This document shows, in pieces, positions 10,929 through 20,941 of a stretch of 64,000 bases of DNA. The stretch covers positions 37,091,595 to 37,155,594 of the forward strand of contig CM046451.1 in the NCBI GenBank assembly GCA_025506515.1, given 5' to 3'. The notes under the pieces are model-generated. The model was not told the DNA's origin. It made no database searches and worked only from the letters and a program-made list of their open reading frames with translations. How positions within the stretch are numbered: the stretch's first letter is position 1; the number at the start of each line of letters is the position of its first letter. A program made the translations under genes and the position numbers. Origin of the DNA: Flaveria trinervia. Taxonomy: Eukaryota > Streptophyta > Magnoliopsida > Asterales > Asteraceae.

Positions 10929-11491
10929 GTATAATGCGGCTCAATACAATCATATTTCATTCAATTTGACTCCTAAATCGACAAGTTCGGCCCAAACCAA
11001 GAACCGAGACTTGTTTGACAAAATAACCTAACTAATCTGAGCAAACAATTGAAATTAAGGTTACTAGGTGTTAAGTATAATGATTGCGAGTACAATGAAC
11101 CAAAATACACATCTAATCATAAGAATTGGTTAAAATTTGAACTTGAATTGAACAGCAGCCTGTCATGCGAAAGGACAGGTGGATGAACTTCAGTCGCATG
11201 ACTGAGTAGTGAGAATGGCTAAACCGCACAACTGGACCATGCGTATGAGTTCGGTCACACGACTGATGTACACGAATGAGTTTACATACGTATGAACTCA
11301 GTCGCATAACAAGTCGTACGTATGAGGTAATTCGCACGACTAGATCTCAGTCGCACGACTAGATCTCAGTCGCACGATTAGAACTCAGTCGCACAGTCTC
11401 ATTCGCACGACAGAACAGAAATAATTTCAAGTCTAGTGATTCAAGATATCATTCCTCATGGATACTAACGTTTATATTCATTGTGTAACAG
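10929..11491 (+). other. Candidate 5'-UTR intron of A1 ORF2
   Basis: Donor CAG|GTATAA at 10929 and acceptor TGTAACAG at 11491, four bases before the ORF2 ATG (11495). A0 has CAG|GTAATG at 31337 and TTTTGTTACAG at 31891, giving 563 and 555 bp. The interior carries more A-family palindromes (11160-11410). Confidence 0.5.
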
Positions 11492-11494
11492 TTG

Positions 11495-13480
11495 ATGAGT
11501 CAGTGGACTATGAGCACTAAGCACAACATTTGTGCTCATCTGGATCTGACATCCAGAAATGCTTCAGACTTTTCTGGTATTATCTCATTTCTGAGGAGAT
11601 CGAGGATCTTTCATGCCATATCTACTCTGTGTACATCGTATCGCTCTATTCAGCAGGCCTTCTGGGAAGGCAAAGCAGTTGTTAGATCTTCAGAGCCTCA
11701 TCATATCAAGAGTACCATATTTGGAGAGGCCATAGAGATCACTGAGGATGATCTTAGGACGATGCTGCAGTTTGGGGATGATGCTGACTGCCCCACTAGA
11801 CTACACCCCCTTACTGTCCGAGGATGTTTCTTGCGAGCTAAGTACTCTGGGGACATCAATGCAGGGGTGCTCAACAAGAGCAACCTGTGTCCCCAGTTTA
11901 AGTACCTCGCACATGTGCTGCTGAAGTGCATAACTTCTCGAAAGGGAGGATTTGATGAGCTCTCAGATCAGATCTAGAACGCGTATGCAGCATTGGTGCT
12001 GAACCATCCGTTTAGCTCTCCAGGATGATCTTCACCTACTTGGTGGAGAACATTGAGGGGAAAGGGAAGGAGGGCTTCTACATGTACCCTCGATTCATGC
12101 AGATGATTATTGACCAAAAGCTCCCTTCCTTACCAAAGGAGAAGGAGGATGCTGTGATTCTCGAGGTGATGGACGACACTACTTTGGGTCGTATGAAGGT
12201 CTATAGGGGGAAGCAGGTTAAGCACCCTGTGAGGAGATTGTTCGGGCATCTGGCCCGGGAGGAGTACGTGGCGCCGGCTAGGCGTAAAAGGCGTCACGTT
12301 GACAGTGACTCAGAGGTAGAGCAGCTACAGCTTCCGGAGGATGACTCCGATGATGATAGCGGGGATGTTGGAGATGTAGGGCCCACTCAACCAAGGGGTC
12401 CCACTGCTGATATAGCATCTCTAGCATCTGCCCCCACTGGAGATAGAGCTGAGACTGCTGGATTCCACTAGGATTTCATACCTGGTGAGGAGGAGGAATC
12501 AGATGAGGAGCCTCTGACTCGGTCTGTGGGAAGTAAAGTCGTTGCCACAGAACGAGGGCTTCGGGCGGTTGGTGGATGCCCTGGCGGGTCAGGAGCGGCT
12601 GGCACTGATCCGACATATGCTCCCGCTCAGCCAAGCCGTGTTCTAGGGGGAGCATCCTCTTCGACAGGATTGAGGAAGAAAAGGATGGCTTAGCCCCACG
12701 GCATGAAGAAGAAGAAGAGACGACTCACCTTCATCACTACCACCACCACCACTACATCTACCACCACTACTCCACCCACTACCACACCCTCTACCACCAT
12801 TACCATACCACCCACTATCACTACCACACCTCCACCCTCCACTACCACCGCCATACCTCCACCAGTTATACCACCCCCAATCTACACCATAGCCACCACT
12901 ACCACCACTAGCCACCATGCTATACACCATCATACCCCTCCTACACATCAGGACACCTCTGCCTCCCAGTGGGGTAGAGGAACAGCTCTCAGCACTTAAC
13001 CGTATGGTGATGAGGCTGTTGGCTGCAGACGAAGAGAAGATTGCTCAGTTACGATAGCTAGTAGACCATACTACTGCCCAAGCTCTACAGATATCTCAGT
13101 AGGCCCAACTGATGGATGCTCAGCGTGTAGAGATGTCCTAACTCTGGAGCAGCATGTCCAATCAGCAAAGAGGATTGAGGAGTTAGAGACCACTAACAAG
13201 ACCATCATGCTACGTCTCAAGGGATCCAAGGAAGAGCCCCTGAAGATCAAGGAAGGGGATGGCGATGACAGTGATAATGACAGTGATGATAAGGATGAGG
13301 ATGGTGATGATGATACCGATGTTGCTGGTGATGCTGGAAACGATGAGGTTGATGATGATGATGATGACTCACCTGCTGCGGGTGCCACACCTGCCAGTGA
13401 AAGGAGGACTAAAAGAGCACAAGATCAAGGTGCCTCCACATCCGCCTCGTCAGCAGGAGAGCAGATGATCCAGGACAAGA
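11495..13480 (+). pseudogene. A1 ORF2, N-terminal domain and low-complexity middle
   Basis: ATG at 11495, right after the acceptor site. About the first 230 codons form the conserved ORF2 domain: STKHNICAHLD, QQAFWEGKAVV, EITEDDLRTMLQFGDD, FKYLAHVLLKC, YPRFMQMIIDQKLPSLP. It is broken by a TAG where A0 has CAG (11975-11977), a one-base loss near 12012, and a TAG at 12469-12471. A basic cluster (PARRKRRHVDSDSE) and acidic runs follow. A Thr/Pro tract encoded by (CAC/ACT)n lies at 12725-12930, and Asp-rich repeats at 13255-13375. There is no signal peptide or clear membrane span. It may fall in the plant family annotated as a putative transposon protein, but I cannot confirm that. Function unknown. 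Confidence 0.72.
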
Positions 13481-13623
13481 GTAATGCTTAGATGTTTTTG
13501 TTATTTGAATCTTATGTATTTGAATCATGTATCAAATTAATGTAATGAATGTTCATATTCTGATTATTAATGTTTTTGTTTTGATTGGACAATGGTTGTT
13601 GTCTTGAATGTGTAAATCAACAG
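13481..13623 (+). other. Candidate second intron of A1 ORF2
   Basis: AT-rich 143 bp with GTAATG at the left and AACAG at the right. A0 has a 145-bp counterpart (33847-33991). The reading phases do not join cleanly in either copy, so an ordinary spacer between two ORFs is an alternative. Confidence 0.33.
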
Positions 13624-14089
13624 ATCCAAATTTTCAGAGGGATGATATGATGTAGATCCCCTTCAGCAGGTCAAGACTCAATTAACCATGATTCTTGATC
13701 TGCAAGGGATCGTAAGGAGATCTGTGAGTTACACCCCAGAGAGGGGGAGATAATTTACGACTTACTGACGAGCAGTTGGCCGAAATGTTCAAACTAAATG
13801 CCAACAAGATCGTGAAAAACGCTCCAATAGTCCAAGGTGATAGTGATGACGAACTCTATGACATTGATGAGATCAAGATAGAAGATGTCACTGATCAACA
13901 TTATCAGAGTACACTGACATGGAAGGTAATGTGGTACCCATCTGGGTGACAACCTTGTCAGTGAACCTTTGAGATTATGGATAAAATGGAAGAAGCGTCA
14001 GACAAGAAGAAATAAAGCCAAGCCACAGAGCTGAAGTCAATACCAGAAAGGCTGAGTGGGCTGCTTGTTTGATGACCTAAGAGCCCACA
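13624..14089 (+). pseudogene. A1 ORF2 C-terminal region, part 1 (cut by B1)
   Basis: Encodes QQVKTQLTMILDLQGIVRR and following acidic sequence in shifting frames, homologous to A0 at 34020-34480. The region breaks at 14089, where B1 begins, and continues at 26142. Confidence 0.68.
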
Positions 14090-14927
14090 TGTTGGACCAA
14101 AAGAACCAATGAGGCAAGATCAGAAAACCTCTAAGTCCCACATGGTATCACAACAACTGCTGAAAGCCTCATCAGCAGTTTGACAAGTGCTGAAGACTTC
14201 AACAGCTGAAGATCAAGTGCTGAAGACCTCAACAGCTGAAGAATTAAAGTGCTGAAGTACAACAGCTGAAGAACACAAGTGCTGAAGCTGAAAGACCAAA
14301 GTACTGAAGTACAACAGCTGAAGAGTTTACAAGTACTGAAGATCAACAACTGATGTACAAAGTCTGAAGACAAAGACTGAAGACATCAGCTGATGATATC
14401 TACTGAAGTCATCAGCTGATGAAACACCTGAAGGTCAAAGTCTGAAGTCTAGTTCAAGTACTAAGCCTCAGTAGTTTGTCACAACTGCTGAGAGTACTTC
14501 TTCAGTAGTTGTGATATCAGTAGTTTTATATTTCTAGTTTCAGTAGTTTTATATTTTGTACTTAACACTCTGATATGTTCTCAGTAGTTGTGAACATTTC
14601 AGTAGTTTGTTAAGAATTAGTTATTTTTGTATTAGATCGGCCAGTTGTCACTTTCCGTGATAACAGCAGTGATTGTTGCACTCTATATAAGGAGTGACAA
14701 CCTATTGTAATATTAGAGTGAATGACGGGAATGATATGAATGATTTGATTAGAAATATTCTACATCTATAAACATTCCTTGAAACAAAAAATATATTCTC
14801 TCACTATAACCGTATGTGCTCTTAATGCATACAAGTATCACCTACTTGCTACAATTTGTCTAATTCCTGTTTGTATTCCGCTGCTTTGAATCCTAATACA
14901 TCAAACTTGTGATCGCTGATCCTGTCA
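14090..14927 (+). repeat. B1 5' LTR
   Basis: Starts TGTTGGACCAAAAGAACCAA and ends CCTGTCA. The first half is an array of B-family motifs (AACAGCTGAAGA, AAGTGCTGAAG, TCAGTAGTT). TATA box TATATAA at 14684-14690, inside CACTCTATATAAGGAGTG. Confidence 0.88.
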
Positions 14928-14929
14928 AA

Positions 14930-14942
14930 TGGTATCAGAGCC
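14930..14942 (+). other. B1 primer binding site
   Basis: TGGTATCAGAGCC, a perfect match to the 3' end complement of plant initiator tRNA-Met, two bases after the LTR. Confidence 0.88.
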
Positions 14943-15161
14943 GGTTAATCATTGATCGATCTAATAATTGATCATTGAAACTGCTATTCAAGATCTAAGT
15001 TTGATTGAATTAGCTTTTGTTTTTTGCAAGAAACGGTTATAGAGATTGAATTTTCTGTATTTCTGGTCATTCATCCTGAGATCTTTTCTTGGTTTTCACT
15101 GAGTTTGTTGTGGTCTGTGTAAAACTTTTAAAAGCTTGAACTAAATTGTTTTGAACTGAAA

Positions 15162-16527
15162 ATGACTACTCCCTCCAATGACCCTCACAATACTGGTTCC
15201 TCAACCAAGCCACCAATGCTGGTTAGGAATGAGTATAACATATGGCAAAGACGAATGCTCCATCACCTGTCTGTTAATAGCGCAGGTTGTTGGGATCAGT
15301 GGTACATGGTCCACACAAGCCTATGGTGAATAACCCGGAAACCAATCAAATGGTTACGAAGAGGAGGGAGCAATACTCAGATGAGGATAAGAAGTTGCTT
15401 GAAATTGATGCAAAAGCCCATGGAATTCTGGCCATGGCACTGCCCAATGAAATCTATTCTGGGCTAATGCATCATGAAACTGCCCATGACCTCTGGAATG
15501 CCTTGAAAGAACAATTTGGAGGAACAGATGAGGTCTTGGCAAATAATAGAGAAATTCTTGCCCAACAATATGAGACATTCTCTCATAGAAAGGGTGAGAC
15601 ACTGACTCAACAATATGAGCGGTTCTCTTGTTTGATCTCTGAACTAAAAATGATCAAACTTGAATACCCAATATTCAGATGAATAACAGATTTCTCAGAT
15701 CACTGCCTGAGAGATGGGACACATATACTATTGTCCTACGCTCCAGTGCAAGTTTGGACAAACTATCTCTCACCCAACTCCATAGGAAACTGCTCACATT
15801 TGAGAGAGAGATAGAACAAAAGAGAAAGCTGTCTTCATCTGGAAAGCTCACTGAAGACTTTGTACCAGGCAACACTGCCTTGGTGGGTCATGAGTCAGAA
15901 TATGCTTCATCTGAATGCCAGTATGATGAGCATATTAATTTCTCTTCAAGCACTTCTGATTCTGCATTTGTGAGTGTTGATGGTCAGTTTACTGGGTGTA
16001 ATAATGACAATCTATGCTTCATTATGGATGATCTCAAGGGGATTGCTGATGATGACTTAGAAGAGATGGATATTTTGAGCCAAATGGCCTTGATAAATAT
16101 CAGATCTCAGAAGTTCTATAAAAGAACTGGAAGAAAATTCCCAGGACTCTCTGGCAAAACCAAAGTTGGTTTTGACAAGAGCAAGTTGAGGTGTCACAAA
16201 TGCCAAAGGCTTGGATACTTTGCAAGAGAGTGTAGATCAACTGGATCTAACTCCACTGCACCCTTTGTGACTTTTCCTGGCAATAGTCAACAACACAGAG
16301 GGCAACATCCTGTCACTTCTAGTCATCATCCTCAACAACAATCTCCGGCATATTTTGTTCCTCAGGGTCAAATGCCATATCCGTACCTTGTTATTACATG
16401 CCACAGTCAAATCAAGTTCAAGTTCCTATGGCACCACAACCTCATGCACTACCTGAACCTCAGCCATCCCAATCTCATCAACAAACTCAATCTCAACAAC
16501 ACAGCTTCTTCCCCCAGGAGTTGTTGA
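15162..16527 (+). pseudogene. gag: B1 gag with decayed first zinc knuckle
   Basis: ATG at 15162 (MTTPSNDPHNTGSSTKPPML, YNIWQRRMLHHL). Frameshifts near 15285 and 15680 use all three frames in turn. The Copia Gag core is clear: YSDEDKKLLEIDAKAHGILA, ALPNEIYSGLMHHETA, TLTQQYERFSCLISELK, NRFLRSLPERW. The region before the knuckle (FYKRTGRKFPG, KVGFDKSKLRCHKC) is typical. The knuckle reads CHKCQRLGYFAREC, with the zinc-binding His replaced by Tyr (CAC to TAC). It ends at 16525-16527. Confidence 0.82.
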
Positions 16528-17997
16528 CTGGAGCAGTTTACCAGATGACATGTCTGGTCATGAACAGCTGTTCTCAGGTGCTGGTCAACATGGTGGTGAC
16601 AGTCCTTTTGGGAATCTAGCTCTCATGGCTTTGGAGTCTGCTGATACTTCATTTTCTAATGCCTTTACACCACAGGTATCACAGGTATCTTCTGAGGCAA
16701 AAGCCAAATTATGTTCTGAACCATGCATAGCAGCATTTGCTTCCATTAGAGAAGCAAATGTAGCTTTAATTAATAAGAACATTGAGCTAGAACAAACAAT
16801 TTCCAAAAACAAAGCTGAATTTGAGTCTGTACTTAAAGATAAAAATGATGAGATTTACAAACTGAATGCCAAATAATTTATGATAAGGCTAGAGAAGAGG
16901 TACTTCTAGAGAAGTACAAAGATCTCAAAGAACCCTTGTAGTTACCCAGGTAGAGTGTGATAGATGGGTACAATCATGCAAAGGTTTTGAAATGCTTCTT
17001 AGTAAGCAATCTGCTTCAAATGTAAGTTTGGAATTGGTTACAATCACACTGCTCCACCTACAGATTTTACTCCAAGAGCAGAAGTAGAATCTGAGGTGAG
17101 ACTGATAACCAATCCATCACATCATGTGATCTACCTTCCGATACAGCACAATCAGAAGTAGCAGTCAGCATCAAGCCCTCTTTGAACCTATCAGCTGATG
17201 TTGATGGTTCAAATGCTGACACTCACATGATTAATGAGTTGATCAACTCAGGAGTTAATTCTGAAGGTCCTCAAAGGACTAGAGAGCAGGATTTAACACC
17301 TGAAGTTCAAACTTCAACTACTGTCAGTACTAAAGAGAAGAAAACTGCCAGTAGAAAGAGTTTGAAGACTACTAAAGAGGTAGTCAAGAAAGCAAACAAT
17401 GCTTCCAAAGCATTGAAGAACAAGTCTTCAGTTGCTTCACCCTCTTTAGTTGATGATCAACCTAAGATGAAGAAGAAACCATGTGAAGTATGTGGTTTGT
17501 TCAATCATCTTACAGATGATTGTTGGTACAAAAGAGGTTCCAAACTCAAACAAAAAAAAATTAATGAGAAAATGGTAAAAATGAAAACTGAGTTTGAGAC
17601 CACATTTGTATCAGCAACATCAAATCCTGTAACCCTTAAGTCCTCAAAGAAATCCAAAAAGGAAGGGGTTAAACAGGTGACGGCTGAGGGTGCTCAGAAG
17701 AAGAAGGTGCAACATAGGAACTTATCAAACTCCACTGGCAATGTGTCTGATGAGCTGAAAGCTTTATCACAAAATCAGACACAGCTGGTTATGACGGTTC
17801 AACATCTGTTGGGTAGAGTTAACCAACTAGATGCTCCTATGTTGAAACCACAGAAAAGGAGGTCCAAGCCAAAGGACTCCTCTTCTACACCATCTTCTTC
17901 CTCTCAGGCTGTTGTTTCAGATAAACCTGTTAGTTTACCATCTATTGATGAGACCAGGCCCAAAACCAAAAAGGTTTGGGTCTCTAAAACTAACTGA
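16528..17997 (+). pseudogene. B1 gag C-terminal part, coiled coil and second zinc knuckle
   Basis: 16550-16876 encodes a probable coiled coil (ANVALINKNIELEQTISKN). 16877-17181 is decayed. 17182-17997 is a Lys/Ser-rich spacer containing an intact CCHC knuckle, CEVCGLFNHLTDDC, and ends in KTKKVWVSKTN just before the protease. This matches the A and C layouts. Confidence 0.75.
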
Positions 17998-19043
17998 TTG
18001 TTTATTTTGCAGGGTTCTTCAACATGCCAAAGTAGCATCTGGTATGTAGACAGTGGGGGATCTATGCACATGACTGGGAACAGCTCTCTTCTTCATGACT
18101 ACTCTCAAGGAAAGAAGGGATTTGTTTCTTTTGGCAATGATGCTAGGGTTACATCATTGGTAAGGGCTTTGTCTCCAATGGAGAAAATATTTTGATGATG
18201 TTAATCATGTGGAAAATCTCAAGTACAATCTCTTGAGTGTCAGTCAAATGTGTGATAAAGGCAATGTTGCTCTTTTCACCAGTCAAAACTGTAGGATTCT
18301 GTCATCCAAAGTTTTGCACTTGATTGACAAGGTGTTGGATGATCACACTCTTCTGAGAGCCAACAGGACAGGAAGAGTGTATGCCTTAGATCTTTCTAAG
18401 AAAATAGATCTCAAAGGCAATCCTTGCCTATTTTCCAAAGCCTCTTCTCAAGAATCTAAACTGTGGCACAGAAGGCTTGGTCATGTTAATCTCAAAAACA
18501 TGAATCAGCTTACCCACAATAGTTTAGTCAGAGGCTTACCAATAAAGGAGTTCCACTGTGATGAAACCTGCACTGCTTGTTTAAAAGGAAAACAGCACAA
18601 AGTCTCATTCCCTCCTATTGAAGTGCCTAAGTCCACTGCCTGCTTGCAATTACTGCATATGGATCTATTTGGTCCTGTGAGAGTAATGAGCATGGCAAAG
18701 AAGAAATACTGTCTGGTAATTGTGGATGATTACTCCATTTGTATGGACTTTCTTTCTACATTCAAAGGATGAGGCTGCTCAGAAGATTATTCACTTTGTG
18801 CTGTATATTGAGAAGCAGTATTCCCTTCCAGTCAAGTGTATTAGGAGTGACAATGGAACTGAGTTCAGAATCATACACTTGATGACTTCTATCTTTCAAA
18901 GGAAATCAAAAGGCAGTTTAGCATTCCAAGGACTCCAGAACAAAATGGAGTAGTGGAAAGAAGAACAGGACCCTCATTGAAGCTGCAAGGTCCATGCTGG
19001 CTGACTCAGGTTTGACACTGACCTTTTGGGCTGAAGCTGTCAA
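17998..19043 (+). pseudogene. B1 protease and integrase (truncated)
   Basis: Protease motif IWYVDSGGSMHMTGN with intact D-S-G. Next come pre-integrase (LSVSQMCDKGNVALF) and the zinc motif (LWHRRLGHVN ... CTACLKGKQHK) with its His and Cys pairs. In the core, the first Asp is in LLHMDLFGPVR, the second in IRSDNGTEF and the Glu in EQNGVVERR. Frameshifts lie near 18190, 18750 and 18900. The protein jumps at about 19043 from TFWAEAVN straight to Ser/Pro/Asp-rich linker, so the integrase C-terminal part (roughly 200 residues in related elements) is missing. Confidence 0.82.
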
Positions 19044-19694
19044 CAGTTCACCACCTGGTGGTACCGCTAATGATGATGATGATTGCAGTACTCACCTCTT
19101 CAGGTTTAGTGATCAGCTGCCTGATTCAGCTAGACCTGATGTTCCTGTAGCTCCAGTAGCACCATCCATAACAAATGCTGATGAGATCTCTTCGAATTCA
19201 ACTTCCTTTGAATTACCATCCACTGATTGGTTTCAAGGAAATGATTCACCATCACCATCTGTTACTGCTGCTTGCTACAAACACTTGCACAGATCTCATT
19301 GTGTATCAAGATCTGAAGAATCACCCTATGTCTCAAATCATTGGTGATATCACTGCTGGAGTATTAACAAGAAGTCAATTGTCGAATTTCTGCTTCTATG
19401 CTCTCTTCATCAGTCAGCAAGAGCCAAAGAATATCACATTGCTTTAAAGGACAATGGATGGTTGATGCCATGCAGCTTGAGCTTCTTCAGTTCAAGAAAC
19501 AGCAAGTGTGGGAACTGGTTCCTCTACCTCCAGGTAAGTGTGCAATAGGCACTAAATGGTGTTAGGAACCAAACTGATGAAAATGGGCTTATTGTAAGAA
19601 CAAGGCCAGACTGGTTGTTCAGGGGTTTGCACAAGAAGAAGGTATTGATTATGATGAAACCTTTGCCCCTGTAGCCAGACTGGAAGCAATTCTA
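19044..19694 (+). pseudogene. B1 IN-RT linker and RT fingers
   Basis: Linker with low-complexity Ser/Pro/Asp, then ITAGVLTRSQL, and decayed RT N-terminus near 19450-19690 (LVVQGFAQEEGIDYDETFAP is readable in one frame). Frameshifts separate it from the intact RT core. Confidence 0.72.
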
Positions 19695-20915
19695 TTGTTT
19701 TTAGCTTATGCTGCTTATCAAAATCTTCAAGTTTTTCAAATGGATGTCAAAAGTGCATTTTTGTATGGAAAAATTAAAGAAGAGGTTTATGTATGTCAAC
19801 CTCCAGGCTTTGAGGACAATAAACATCCTAATTGGGTGTATAAGCTTGATAAGGCTCTTTATGGGTTAAAACAAGCTCCTAGAGCCTGGTATGAGACATT
19901 ATCAAACTTTCTTCTGGAAAATAATTTCACTAGAGGCTCCATAGATAAGACTTTATTCATTAAGAAAGCTGGGAAGCATAATCTACTTGTTCAAATTTAT
20001 GTAGATGATATCATTTTTGCATCATCTGATCCAAAGTTGTGTGATGCCTTTACAAAGTTGATGCAACAGAAGTTTGAAATGAGTGCCATGGGAGAATTAC
20101 AGTTCTTTCTGGGGTTGCAAATCAAACAAAAGGCTGATGGAATTTTCATTCATCAGTCCAAATACACAAAAGATCTTTTGCAAAAGTTTGATTTACAAAA
20201 CTGTAAGCCCTGTTCTACCCCCATGTGCAGCACCACGCAACTGGATACAGATCAGAAAGGTAAAGTGGTTGATGAAACACTTTACAGATGTATGATTGGG
20301 TCCTTGTTGTATTTAACAGCTTCTAGACCAGATATTATGTTTGCTACATGTGTTTGTGCTAGATTTCAGGCTGCACCTAAAGAGTCTCATCTGATTGCAG
20401 TCAAGAGGATCTTTAGATATCTGCAAGGCACTCCATCTCTAGGTTTATGGTACTCTACTGGACATTCTGGTAAATTAGTTGCTTTTTCTGACAGTGACTA
20501 TGCAGGGTGTAAGTTGACCAGGAAATCAACTTCTGGTGGATGTCAATTCCTAGGCAACTGCTTGACTTCTTGGCAGAGCAAGAAACAAACCTCAGTTGCT
20601 ACATCAACTGCTGAAGCAGAGTACATTGCAGCTGCAAGTTGTACATCTCAGGTACTCTGGCTTCAAAACCAACTTTTGGATTATGGCATTACAGAGACTA
20701 AGACTCCATTGTTAATGGATAGTGCTTCAGCTCTGTGTATTGTCAAAAATCCAGTCCAGCACTCTAGGACCAAACATATAGAGATCAGACATCATTTTAT
20801 AAGAGATTGTTTTGAAAAAGGTCTGATTGATCCTAAGTTTGTGCCTAGTGCTGATGAGCTTGCAGACATTTTTACTAAGCCTTTGGATAGTTCAACTTTC
20901 CAAACCTGGTGTTAA
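19695..20915 (+). CDS. B1 reverse transcriptase and RNase H, open for 406 codons
   Basis: The longest clean coding stretch of the window. RT: FQMDVKSAFLYGKIKEEVYV, YKLDKALYGLKQAPRAWYE, catalytic YVDD at 19998-20009, FEMSAMGELQFFLGLQI. RNase H: Asp in AFSDSDYAGC, Glu in STAEAEYIAAAS, Asp in LLMDSASAL, and HIEIRHHFIRD. It ends KPLDSSTFQTWC; one lost T near 20907 replaces the usual end, which would run to 20941. The upstream frame is shifted, so no full polyprotein can be made, but the fold itself looks undamaged. The start position is simply the first Met in the open frame. Confidence 0.85.
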   Translation: MFLAYAAYQNLQVFQMDVKSAFLYGKIKEEVYVCQPPGFEDNKHPNWVYKLDKALYGLKQAPRAWYETLSNFLLENNFTRGSIDKTLFIKKAGKHNLLVQIYVDDIIFASSDPKLCDAFTKLMQQKFEMSAMGELQFFLGLQIKQKADGIFIHQSKYTKDLLQKFDLQNCKPCSTPMCSTTQLDTDQKGKVVDETLYRCMIGSLLYLTASRPDIMFATCVCARFQAAPKESHLIAVKRIFRYLQGTPSLGLWYSTGHSGKLVAFSDSDYAGCKLTRKSTSGGCQFLGNCLTSWQSKKQTSVATSTAEAEYIAAASCTSQVLWLQNQLLDYGITETKTPLLMDSASALCIVKNPVQHSRTKHIEIRHHFIRDCFEKGLIDPKFVPSADELADIFTKPLDSSTFQTWC

Positions 20916-20941
20916 GGCTTGGTATGCTGCAGCTAGAATAA

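Noticed and set aside
12643..12948. Gly/Trp-rich minus-strand open frame
   Set aside because: Antisense of the Thr/Pro microsatellite in ORF2.
11495..14089. ORF2 as a retroviral-type envelope gene
   Set aside because: No signal peptide or membrane span visible; position alone is not enough.
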